Shown: positions 1 through 9,501 of the stretch, in pieces
Layout of the letters: each line of letters opens with the position of its first letter
How positions within the stretch are numbered: the stretch's first letter is position 1
Source: Undaria pinnatifida
Taxonomy: Eukaryota > Sar > Phaeophyceae > Laminariales > Alariaceae
Length of the DNA stretch: 64,000 nucleotides
Assembly: GCA_012845835.1 (NCBI GenBank)
Contig: JABAKD010000008.1
Coordinates: 15,198,223 to 15,262,222, forward strand
Reading direction: 5' to 3'
Translations under genes and position numbers: made by a program
The notes under the pieces: model-generated
What the model was told of the DNA's origin: nothing
The model's database searches: none
What the model saw: only the letters and a program-made list of their open reading frames with translations

Positions 1-270
1 TACTACGATGGCGCGGACTGCGGCGCGCCAACTTGAATCGCACCTGGTTGAAACTGGAGATCGAGAGCAGCTGGGAAGGAAAAGACCGCAGGCGCCAGCG
101 CATAATCAAGATGCGGCAAGCCTGGTGAGTGTGTTTGGACCCCATGAAGGAGACAAACTAATCCATGGGCTACTGGCGGTCCAGAGGTTACCCGTGAGCC
201 GGGCGAGTTGCCTGAATGTCTCGTCCAGGAAGCGGGGCCGGAGCCTGTTCGTACCGTGCGGCATGCTCAT

Positions 271-1765
271 CGGAGTACTCCGACGTGTGAATGGAGGCAA
301 TGTGGAAGGAGTTTGATGGGCTCGTGGCGGTCGGAACTTTTGCGAAAGTGACTTAAATTCCTGCGGGATGCAATATCGTAGATCTCAAGAGCTTATACAA
401 GTGGAAGGGTGATTCGCATGGTATGGTTGATAGGGCAACTACCCGTATGGTAGCTACGGGGTATAGCTAGGTACAGGGGGTAGACTACTCCGAAACGTTT
501 GCCCCTGTGGCGTCCCGGACTCTCAACAGGTTAATATCGGCTATGACATGTAAGCTAGACTGGGACCTGAGACATTTCGATGTAGACCAAGCATTCATTC
601 AGTCGGAGTTGGGCGCCGATATCAACTTTCGTTTTCCCCCCGGTTGTGAATCAGTATCTGGCAAGGTAGTTCTCCTCAAGAAGGCCCTTTATTGCCTGAA
701 GCGGAGTGGTCGAGCATGGTATCAGCTGTTTTCTTCAACTCTGGTGGAGTGCGGGTTCGAGCAATGCTTGGTAGATCCTAGTGTATTTCGCCTGATGGTT
801 GCTGGTGGCGTTGTGGCAATGATGGTCTTCTATGTGGGCGGCATTAAGATTGAAGCTGCTAAGAAGGTGACTGAGGTGGTAGTTAGGGCCCTCAATCAGA
901 GATTTCCCACCAAACATCTCGGCGAGGTAGAGTGGTACATGGGGAGTGATTACAAGAGAAATCGGGAGAAAGGTACTTTGGAGATTTCTCAGACTCAATT
1001 CATTCAGAGCGTGCTGAATCGCTTTGGTCTTTCGAAATCTAGCCCCATCCTCGCAACCCCTTCCTTGAACCTCAGGCACGTGAGCGAGGAGGAAACCGTG
1101 GTGGAAGTCCAGTTCGTGGGGAGCCTGATGTGGATCGCGAACCAGACGAGGCCCGATATCGCGAATACAGTTCGGGCAGTCGCCCGGTTTCCTCATGATA
1201 CCAAGCCGATTCACTACAAGGCGGCACAGAAGATACTTGAGTATCTGAATGCCACGTCGGATTTAAGTATAACGTTCAGGAGACATAGTGACTTGGAGTC
1301 GGTGCAAATGGAGTTTGATTTAGAGACGTATGTAGACGCGGACTACGCCCACAAGGCGGAGGATAGGCCTTTCGTTTCCTGTGTAGCTGTTTGCTGCGGG
1401 TGTCTTGGTTCTCTGCGACACAGAAGTAAGTGTGTCACACTATCTATCATTGAGTCAGAGTACGTAGCAATGGGAGATGGGGTCAAGGACGCCTTATATG
1501 TGAGGGGTATACTTGCATTTCTTATGCCCAGTCTGGAGCCGATGAGCATTAGCGTAACAAGGGGGCGATACACTCAGCTAAAAACCCTTGAGCTCGTCCA
1601 AAAGTAAGCACATTGACGTATGGTATCATTTTTTCAGGGAGGTGGCGGCCCGTGGTGACATCTCTGTGCAGTATCTTTGAACGGAAGATCGGATTGCGGA
1701 TATCCTGACGAAAGCTATTGGTAGGGAGAGTTTCGAAAGAAACCGCGATTTCCGTTCGGGCTAGA
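271..1765 (+). pseudogene. Ty1/copia pol remnant: reverse transcriptase and RNase H
   Basis: The 3' half of a Ty1/copia polyprotein. Homology starts around 271 with the usual pre-RT segment (EYSDV, stop, MEAMWKEFDG), crosses further in-frame stops near 354 and 469, and runs as a 366-codon open frame at 507-1607. That frame holds RT landmarks (HFDVDQAFIQSELG, RFPPGC, LKKALYCLKRSGRAWYQ, GFEQCLVDPSVF) and an RNase H domain (YVDADYAHKA, KCVTLSIIESEYVAMGDGVK). After the frame ends, RNase H homology continues to about 1760 (REVAARGDIS, IADILTKAIGRESFE), with a stop. The RT catalytic box reads FYVGGI where the family has YVDD, so both catalytic aspartates are lost. It is a dead copy. No LTR is visible downstream, and bases 1-270 are unassigned. 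Confidence 0.9.
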
Positions 1766-2830
1766 GTTAGGATTCAATATTTTCCTAGTCTTTCTATTGG
1801 ATCCCGTTATTGGAGGTAGACTTCAATGGTAGGCTGTTCGATCTACGTTTTTCGGATTCTCACGGTGTCAACGCCTAGTCTTGTTAGTTGATGCACCTAG
1901 GGAGGGGGCTAAATGTAGCTTATAGCAACCAAAATAGTGTGGTACTCGGGTAATTACGGGATGTACGGCAGCCGAGGAATAGCATGTAGAAAGTCTATTG
2001 GCTATAGCGAACGGGACATTGCGGGGTATCCGTCATAGTGAGAATTGTTACCTTTTGGCCCATTGATGAACAGTTTATTTGTGGTTTGGGAAGGTACGGG
2101 GAATTACGGCTCGTGGGCGAGCGTGGTGGGGAGCAGCTTGTGCCCCCCTCCATCTCACTCTTTTCTACACTCATCTCCCCGTCTTCTCTCCGTTTTCGCT
2201 TGAGTACTGTCGTAATATTCAAGGCATAAACACCATCTTCTTTTATCTCGGGCATACTGCAGACGGCAGAACTTTGACTAAGCACACAGCTCGGGGCTTT
2301 TGTTGCTACTCCGTCTCCTGAACATCACTGTCATTGAATATCCTGCATCTCGTGAAGAAAAGAAAAAAAAATGGCTGTTCTGTTGTTGTGGTGATCGTGG
2401 TGATCGTGGTGATCGAGCCACGGGCCGAGACGATCTGCTGTGCCGCATCTCATCTGGCGGAGCCATTGCCACCGCCACCTCCCTCCCTGCCCCAGCCGCT
2501 GCTGCTGCTTCTGTGCTGCTGTTTGTCTGATAGTGTTGTGCTGGGCCTGCCCCTGTTGATTAGTCTGTAAATAGGTGCTACCGCACCATGTCTAAATTCA
2601 AAAATTGATGCTGCCTCCCCGCTCCCCGCCTGTGATATGGAGCCCGTGTACCCCTTTTCTGCGATTCGTTCACCGCAAACGCAACCAAAAGCATGCCGGA
2701 GTGAATCTGGGATTTTTCTAGCTTGATGGAGGATTTTTTAGTGGTTGTTTTGTTTTAAACGCAAACACTCGACTGACTGTGCTATGTAGAGGTGGACGAG
2801 TAATCGCTCTAAAGGTCCGTTTGATATCCT
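1766..2830. other. Unassigned intergenic DNA with short triplet and GTGATC-type repeats
   Basis: I recognise no gene here. A short tandem GTGATCGTG motif lies near 2389-2417 and CTG runs near 2503-2520. Short open frames of 60-96 codons exist on both strands, but they overlap each other and are of low complexity. A poly-A run of eight occurs near 2363. The interval separates the copia remnant from the repeat cluster that starts at about 2.8 kb. Confidence 0.5.
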
Positions 2831-2834
2831 ATAT

Positions 2835-3020
2835 CTGCGTTACTCACGCTGTGTGGTAGTTACTCACGCTGTGTAGTATAGTATCTAGAAGCAGTATCAA
2901 CTACTACAGTACTGCTGTCTACCGGTACTTACGTATCTCGTACATACAGCAGTGTATCATTTCTGCCATTGATGCTATAGTTCCGTGATAATAGGTTTGC
3001 ATATTTCTGGGATGAAGAGT
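2835..3020 (+). repeat. Diverged dispersed repeat, partner of 4535-4705
   Basis: This stretch shares an ordered series of words with 4535-4705: a GCGTTACTCA start, a TATAGTATC/TATGGTATC block, TACGTATTTACG-like words, and GTATCATTTCTGCCAT followed by a GTGAT block and a GGGATGAAG/GGGTGAAG block. The two copies flank the C-rich array and palindrome, so the whole 2.8-4.7 kb cluster probably grew by duplication of one older repeat. No coding sequence is apparent. Confidence 0.6.
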
Positions 3021-3169
3021 CCATGCTATCTCATAGAGGCCGGCGAGTACTCGTATACAGAGCAGTTTGATATGGAATGCTAATAATACGACTCGAGGTA
3101 TCATACTGATACATATCTTTGATCTCACAGCCGAAGTGTATTTGAATATTATTCGTCACCTAAACCCCC

Positions 3170-3790
3170 TCAATAATCTCCCCCCCCCCCCCCCCCCCCT
3201 CTTGCTCTCCCTTACTCAAACGCCCCACCAAATATCGAAATCCGCCACATAAATAAACACTTCACGCACAGGATATCTTTCGAGAGCCATCCATGCCGCT
3301 GTGTCCCCCCCCCCCCCCCCCCCGCCTCGAACGCCCCCTTCTCCCCCCCCAACCCATCCCAACCCCACCCCCTCGAACACTCCACCCTCTCTTTACTCAC
3401 TGATTGTACGACTTACCCCAGGATATACATGATAAACTGATGTATTATTTCCGAAAATGACACATTTATCCCCTCAAAATAATGTATAGTTTCCAGACAC
3501 ATATCGAGCTGCCCCCCCCCCCCCCCCCCCCCCGCCCCAACCCCCCTCCCCCCCCCCCCGCCCCCAATAATATACTGGTGCCAAAACCGTCAGATTTATC
3601 CCCTCGAAAGGATTTATAGCTTACATGCACAAATTGCCCCTTTCCCCCCCCCCCTCCCCCCCCCCCCCCCCCTCCAAACCCGCTCGCTTTTGATCAAAAC
3701 CGGCCCCCCCCCTTTTTCCCTTCACAGCTGTCAGATTTTGTCCCCCTCAGAAACGGGTTTTATAGTTTCCGCGCACAGACTGACTAAAAT
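3170..3790 (+). repeat. C-rich minisatellite with long poly-C tracts
   Basis: About four degenerate units each contain a TTTATCCCCTC-like word, a TATAGTTTxCxxGCACA-like word, and then a long run of C (uninterrupted runs of roughly 15-20 Cs at several places). The same unit appears at 21200-21270 and 21440-21540, where it ends in ACGCCCCACC just as at 3218-3230. The poly-C tracts vary in length between copies, as expected from slippage. On the opposite strand they are G-runs that could form quadruplexes. No gene is present. Confidence 0.75.
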
Positions 3791-4446
3791 CATCCTGTTG
3801 ACCCTGATAGCTACACTGTAGCTGTAAGGGGAGTTGCCGACCTATATCCTTAATGAGGACACACAACTCGTAATGCGCGCGATCGGAGTATCACACACAG
3901 CTTGCAAAGATGAGTTTCGACGAAATCTTCGATCTCACAGCTGGAGTGTGTTTTAATTTTTATAAAAAGATGAGTTTCGGCGAAATCTTCGATCTCACAG
4001 CTGGAGTGTGTTTTAATTTTTATAATTTAATTATAAAAATTAAAACACACTCCAGCTGTGAGATCGAAGATTTCGCCGAAACTCATCTTTGCAAGCTGTG
4101 TGTGATACTCCGATCGCGCGCATTACGAGTTGTGTGTCCTCATTAAGGATATAGGTCGGCAACTCCCCTTACAGCTACAGTGTAGCTATCAGGGTCAACA
4201 GGATGATTTTAGTCAGTCTGTGCGCGGAAACTATAAAACCCGTTTCTGAGGGGGACAAAATCTGACAGCTGTGAAGGGAAAGGGGGGCCTGGTTTTGATC
4301 AAAAGCGAGCGGGTTTGGAGGGGGGCGGGGGGGGGGGGGAAAGGGGCAATTTGTGCATGTAAGCTATAAATCCTTTCGAGGGGATAAATCTGACGGTTTT
4401 GGCACCAGTATATTATTGGGGGCGGGGGGGGGGGGGGGAAGGTTGG
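3538..4446. repeat. Near-perfect large palindrome, arms about 430-490 bp, centre at 4028
   Basis: The right arm (4029-4446) is the reverse complement of the left arm (3538-4027), with a single odd base at the centre (4028) and essentially no spacer. I read well over 100 consecutive matching bases, for example 3781-3907 against 4089-4215, and 3721-3780 against 4216-4275. Differences are limited to poly-C/poly-G tract length and a few bases beside them. The left arm carries one extra tandem unit of about 58 bp (3910-3967 duplicates 3968-4025), which would bulge out of a cruciform. Near identity means the inversion is recent. The arm sequence also occurs, once and not inverted, at 15650-16035. 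Confidence 0.9.
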
Positions 4447-4448
4447 GT

Positions 4449-4535
4449 ATGCGCGATCGGAGTATCACACACAGCTTGCAAAGATGAGTTTCGACGAAAT
4501 CTTCGATCTCACAGCTGGAGTGTATTTTCATTTTT
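4449..4535 (+). repeat. Third partial copy of the palindrome arm, immediately after it
   Basis: Directly after the right arm and its poly-G run, the sequence switches back to the left-arm orientation. It begins TGCGCGATCGGAGTATCACA and continues through the AGATGAGTTTCGACGAAATC and CACAGCTGGAGTGT words, matching about 3875-3952. The order is therefore arm, inverted arm, partial arm, which is the pattern expected from serial template switching. The join lies beside the poly-G tract. Confidence 0.85.
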
Positions 4536-4735
4536 TATAATATATGCGTTACTCATGATGCGTAGTATGGTATCATCAATCCGTAAACAGCAAAATCAAC
4601 TATATCTACGTATTTACGTGGTATGTTACAAGGTATCATTTCTGCCATCGCTGCCGTATTGTTGTGATGATCACAGAGATTGTATCTTTCTAGGGTGAAG
4701 AATAATATTAAGTTTGGAAACGTCAGCTGTTACAA

Positions 4736-4932
4736 ATGAAATACACTCCAGCTGTGAGACTGAAGAATACCATTTTATAAAAATTCAAAAACGTCTACTG
4801 TGAGTACGACCGATGGAATGGTTGGAACTCAAGTTTGCAAGCTGCGTGGTACATATATGTGTCGCTAATATACAGTAGTTGCACAAAATGTACGCAAGGT
4901 CGTTCGAGCGTGTTATGTATTCGATCCTCATG
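4736..4932 (+). repeat. Dispersed repeat, partner of 5729-5885
   Basis: It shares with 5729-5885 a CAGCTGTGAGA word, TTATAAAAAxTxCAAAAACGTC, GAGTACGA, TGGAATGGTTGxAACTCAA and GTTTGCAAGC in the same order. The last part of the unit recurs again near 7478-7530 (TTTGCAAGCTGCGTGxTACA ... GTCGCTAxTxTTGCACAA). The MITE at 4936-5725 lies between the two copies. No coding content is seen. Confidence 0.6.
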
Positions 4933-4935
4933 TTA

Positions 4936-5725
4936 GGCCATTTCTTATACAGTCGGATTTCGCCAGTCAGTCGAAAACGGCCCTTTTCGACTGGACTTGT
5001 TTTCGACTGGATTCTTCTGGTCCTTCTTTTTATGGTCAGTCCAGTCGATTACATAGTTTTGGTGCTCTCCCTAGAGGCGGTTGGTGTGAGGAAATACTGG
5101 TGTACAGCAGGGGAAATCGGTTGGCCGCTCTGTGCTTCGCGCTTTCTCCGCGAGCAACGGCTCGACGAACCTTCGTCTCAGCGAGTTGATGGCTTTATGC
5201 TTAGCCGAAAGCCGCCAAAGCTACGTTCGTCGAGTTGCACTCAGCCGAGAGCCGCCAAAGGTACAGCAGGCGCAGCCGTTGTTGGCAGCATGGGATCGAG
5301 ACCGGGCGCTGCTGCCGTCGTGTGATACACGCTGATGGCGAGCGGAACTAGGAATTCGCCACGCTGATTTTCTGCGAGAAGCAACAACAGGGATCGCCAA
5401 GCCAGCGTCAGCGCCTTGTATGATACTGCAGTGTGGTACCTGGTATAGGGGTGTGGCCGTGTGGCCGTGTAGGTGTTTGTTTGGTGGTGGGATGAGCGAT
5501 GCGATCGGTTCGAGAAACACGTGTATAACTTTTTCGATTGAGTTTTTCGACTGGAGAATCCAGTCGAAAAAGTCGAGTTTTTCGACTGGATCCGCCAGTC
5601 GGAACTCTCAGTCGAAAAAACTTGTGTCGAAAAAGCCCTTTTTCGACTCTATCAAAAAGCCCGATTTGGGCTTCAGTCCAAAAAGGCGTTTTCGACTGAC
5701 AAATCCGACTGTATAAGAAATGGCC
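4936..5725 (+). mobile_element. Harbinger-like non-autonomous DNA transposon (MITE), copy 1, 790 bp
   Basis: Terminal inverted repeats of at least 25 bp are perfect. They begin GGCCATTTCTTATACAGTCG, and the reverse complement ends the element at 5725. The element is flanked by TTA (4933-4935 and 5726-5728), a 3-bp duplication of TWA type. A GGCC-starting inverted repeat plus TTA/TAA duplication fits the PIF/Harbinger superfamily. Both ends are packed with about 14 copies, in both orientations, of TTTCGACTG or its complement CAGTCGAAA, arranged like subterminal transposase-binding sites. No transposase domain is present. A second copy lies at 51315-52101. Confidence 0.85.
4969..5325 (+). CDS. 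Internal open frame of the MITE, conserved in both copies; function unknown
   Basis: An open frame inside copy 1 ends at the TGA at 5323-5325. The second copy has the same frame (51341-51700), and I see no indel between the two from the RKRPF residues to the shared stop, despite many base differences. Recognisable shared segments are a hydrophobic stretch (ILLVLL), LEAVGVR, LCAS-FLREQRL, LSRKPPKLRS and SCTQPRAAK. No ATG lies inside the element in copy 1; upstream ATGs lie in flanking DNA. No family is recognised. It may be passive, but the lack of frameshifts deserves a test. Confidence 0.3.
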   Translation, partial: SRKRPFSTGLVFDWILLVLLFMVSPVDYIVLVLSLEAVGVRKYWCTAGEIGWPLCASRFLREQRLDEPSSQRVDGFMLSRKPPKLRSSSCTQPRAAKGTAGAAVVGSMGSRPGAAAVV

Positions 5726-5728
5726 TTA

Positions 5729-5885
5729 TAAACGCTTCAGCTGTGAGATCGCAGAGTAGCATATTATAAAAAATATCAAAAACGTCAGCTGAGTACGAAC
5801 AATTGAATGGTTGAAACTCAACTTTGCAAGCAACGTGAAACATCTATGTTTCGCTGAAAACCAAGTAGTTTAGTCTATTCAATAA
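5729..5885 (+). repeat. Dispersed repeat, second copy of the 4736-4932 unit
   Basis: This stretch contains CAGCTGTGAGATCG, ATTATAAAAAATATCAAAAACGTC, GAGTACGA, TTGAATGGTTGAAACTCAA and TTTGCAAGC in the same order as the unit at 4736-4932, with substitutions. It begins right after the MITE target-site duplication. The next 700 bases (5886-6650) hold no recognisable gene. Confidence 0.6.
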
Positions 5886-6659
5886 TGCTGGACAGGCATC
5901 GATGATGATGATGAATCGCGTCTTCTTTCACAAATATTACCGAATAACGCAGCGCAAAATGCACCTATTGATGCAATTATAGTATTTAAGCACCGGTCGT
6001 CGGAGATAAAAATGCGGAAATACACTACAATAACAGCAGCAGCATAGCAGTGTGGACTGGCCGTTGTTAACCGTACTTGTAGAGACACGGCCATAGTTAC
6101 AAGCGCAACCGCACCGCTGAGTGATTCCTGCAACACTGGCTTCCACAAACAACGACACTAATTAGCAACTCGAACCACACCGCAATACCACTGTTTTAAC
6201 ATATACCAGGTGCTCAGTACCAGGTACATATTTCGCGGTTACGCGTTGGTTCGGTTTTGTCATTGTGGTCATTTTCAGCAGGCAGCAAAGGAAACTGAGG
6301 TAAGTCGCCGACGACGCTGATGTTATCTTGTTCTTCTATGGCGACGTTGACGCACGCGGCCCATCCCTCAACGACGGCCCTTGTCCCCGGGCTATCAACG
6401 AAAAACTGTCCTGCAGTTGGGCAATCATCATGAGCATGAGCAGGCAAACTCAGTCTCCCTACTCGCAATGAGGAATAAGAGGGGGGGACGCAAGCTAGGC
6501 CACGTCTGTTTGCAGAGCAAGCCCAACGACAGAACCGCCGCTCACGTCTTGGCGGCGCGCGAACATGTGGCACGGCTTCAAGGGACCATGATAGTAATCT
6601 TCGCCGCCGCCGCCATCTTCGGCGCGCACGGCCCGTACTTGACGAGGACATGGCCTGTC

Positions 6660-6905
6660 GTCGTTAACGTGGTGAAACGTCGGCAGGAGGGAGACGGTGA
6701 CTGGTGCACCACACATGATGCAGTCGATCGCAAGATGGCCAGATGACGCAATGTATATTGGGTACCGGAGCACCGTTTCGACGCAAGAGCGAGGGTAGAC
6801 GTGATGACAGGGAAATGTGACGGTGAGTTGGACACGCGACGTTTGCAGATGCCACAATTGCCACGCACAGATGACGTCGAAGATGGCTCCCGGCGGTGAC
6901 AAGGC
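6660..6905 (-). pseudogene. RING-finger-like fragment with a frameshift
   Basis: Read on the minus strand, one frame gives NCGICKRRV, a C-x2-C pair. After a frame change around 6830 another frame gives TFPCHHVYPRSCVETVLRY and then DCIMCGAPV. Together they have the spacing of a RING/RING-H2 domain: C-x2-C, about 11 residues, C-x-H-x2-(position 5)-x2-C, about 20 residues, C-x2-C. The fifth metal ligand, normally H or C, is proline. RING domains recruit E2 enzymes in ubiquitin transfer. The frameshift and lost ligand argue for a pseudogene, although an intron could explain the frame change. Surrounding open frames (6495-7078) show nothing else recognisable. Confidence 0.45.
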
Positions 6906-7439
6906 GCCGACAAATGCAGGTGTGGGATGGATAGCGACATAGCAGTAGCACCCTGGGACAGAGAAGGATGCATTAAAAAATGAGGGAAACGGGGAGAAAA
7001 GGTCAATGCTACTGGCAACAAGCGGGACAAGAAGGTGTTGCGACGTCTCACCAGAGCGCAGTGTGCAATAACGCACAAATGTTTCGACGGAAGGCGAAAT
7101 TGGAAGCTGTTAATCGCACACTAGAGCAGGTCAAAGCTCTGACGATTGGTCTCAGGTTACACCGGACGAGGCCGAAATCGACACACACTATGAGTTCAAA
7201 CACACGATATAAATGGACCGCGTTTACAGAGCAAGATATGGAACAAGAACAACACCCTTCGGAACTGGCTGATGATGGGTAATTTCAAGGCTGGCGCTCT
7301 ATGTATTAACAGCCAGGCCGGCAATGCGATACCTTTTTTCGACGCTTTCCGAACCAAAATAGAGAAGTTCAAAAAGTCTCGAACACAAGCAGAGGACTCG
7401 AAAAATGAAACCTCGCAGTTGGGTCGGGTGGCCGACCAC

Positions 7440-7530
7440 AGCTGGTACCCGCGAGCCTGTACGTGCGAACACTACCTTGTTTGCAAGCTGCGTGCTACAC
7501 CGGTCGCTAGTTTTGCACAAGTTTAAAAGA
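7440..7530 (+). repeat. Fragment of the GTTTGCAAGCTGCGTG repeat
   Basis: This short stretch matches the end of the dispersed unit at 4736-4932 (TTTGCAAGCTGCGTGxTACA, then GTCGCTA and TTGCACAA). The next 600 bases (7531-8130) contain only overlapping short frames and a run of nine Cs near 7757. I recognise no gene there. Confidence 0.5.
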
Positions 7531-8132
7531 GTCAAAATTCAATAACGCGACATTGTATTTCAATTATACCTATCGTGCATGACAATAGATAGGTGTTAGA
7601 AAACAGCAGCAAGGCACCAGCCTCCTACCGTTGGCGAAGCTTGGGGAAGAGTCCACACGCTTGTTTTTTATAGATTTATTTTGAGCATGTCGAGTTTCGA
7701 GTAAAAAGCAATCCGAATAACAACCAGTGTTTTTGGACGCGCAAGCACTTGACACCCCCCCCCGCAAAATATACGGAGAGTAGTACTCGAAAATATTGCA
7801 AGCATACACGACGAGGAGAACAAACGTAGTGACAACCGTGAACTAGCGTCTGTGTCACAGGCTAGTGATACCGTAAACCAGCTTGCGACGCCCCAGGCAG
7901 CGATTGATTCTACGACAGCCCCCCCACAAAACCAGCGATTTTCTTTAACGAACGTTTCATGGTTGCTCAACACAAAGAGGGATGCTATGTAAAAGACGTC
8001 TTTCAATATTTTCTTGCTCGCAAAGAACTATCGACCATTGGCGTCGGGGTGGCATTGGGCACCGTATTTCAGGAGATACGGCTGGAAGCTGATTTCAAAA
8101 CAGACGATTTTGTTGCAGAAAAGCATAGGGGG

Positions 8133-8833
8133 CTAGTGTCGAACGATTTCAATGAACCTATGTGGACTCACGGTGCGGTTCCTGACACCGTGGTCGACAT
8201 ACGGCGGAACTGGATGCCACGGAAACGTAGGAGAAAACTGAACCGGCAGCATTCTCGTCAACTCGATGTCCGAGGTGAGAATGTCCATAGCTAGCACTGG
8301 GTATAATGCCAAGACACCGCTTTGACATGGTCTTGGGACACCAGCAAGGACGGGCTCCATGGTAAGGCGTTGACGAAATTCCCTTACGCACGGGCCCCAG
8401 CCGGGTGGCGACGTGAAGAGAGGCAATCCGCGTCCAGCTATATCTCGGATGACATCCGCCACAACTGCCGAACGCTGCCATACATGCGGCGTCGGGTGGC
8501 GTCGTGCGTAGTCGACTAAAAATGTTCGAGGAACCGGCGTCACCTGTACACTATCAAAAGACGGTATCGATGACATTGGACTTGGTTGCCGACAGAGCGA
8601 AAAGTCGACGACGACGTTTCCTCCCGTGCTACAATAAATGTATTGGTCCCGATGGGCGACCTCTCTGTCTTCACGAACCTGTCCACATACATGTAGTATA
8701 CAAAACGTTGGTTTGCATTGAGAATAAAGTGGTCGGCTATGCCATTGATCACTTTTGGAGAAATAATGACAAAGCCGATCCAAGTCTCATTTGTAACCTC
8801 GTTCGTTAATGTCACAACGGGCGGCGCTGCCAA
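8133..8833 (-). other. Open minus-strand stretch, possibly Helitron-derived; unassigned
   Basis: Open frames of 216 and 97 codons lie downstream, in reading direction, of the Helitron Rep-like remnant. Segments such as VINGIADHFILNANQ, FLVDYARRHP, MEPVLAGVPRP and TRMLPVQFSPTFPWHP loosely resemble the part of Helitron polyproteins between Rep and the Pif1 helicase (D-Y-hydrophobic-RP, then VPVLxGPxxPR, then an LFxPW motif). I see no Walker A or other helicase motif. The resemblance is weak, and this entry mainly records that the stretch is open. Confidence 0.25.
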
Positions 8834-9501
8834 CTGAAGAGAAAATATATTCGCTCTAGCGGCGCTTGGAGTGGCAGTTTAATGTGGAATATTGCTGTCT
8901 TCGTGGCCGTAGTCGTCGCCACTCTGTCGTGTAAGCAACACGCGGCGTTCGCTATCTTGAACGCTCGCGTTGCAGCGGCAATATAAGACGAAGCGGTTTG
9001 CCGTCTAGCAGAAACGTCCACGTCGGGAGAGCGTTCGGCATCGCTGCAGAACCTCGCCAACGATGTCGGTGTTTATTATATTCGTTGTCAAACACTGTTG
9101 GAGCGCCTCAACAGCCCGCTGGTCTGATGCCAACAATGAAATAGTTATTTCCTCTTCATCAGCATCTATATCGCTACCGCTACTAAGACCCGAAGCATCG
9201 TTGTCGGGGTGCAAAAAATGGTGCGTTGATTATGAATCAACGCCGCCTTCTTTCGTCGTAAACGTACCACACAAATTCTTAGCAGCCTTGCTTTGCGGTT
9301 TGCGTGCTCGCGATGTTTGCACGCACAGCCTTAGCCCGCGAGGGTTAGTCGTGCTCGCCCATGTGCTTGTACAAGTCATGCCACGATTACGACCCAACTG
9401 GGAGCCAGTCGCACGCTGCAAAAAAAGCTTGAACAAAACCAAGAGAAGACGCCCAAACCCTTCACGATTGGCTTCTTCAAGTAGAGGCTTGCACATCAGA
9501 T

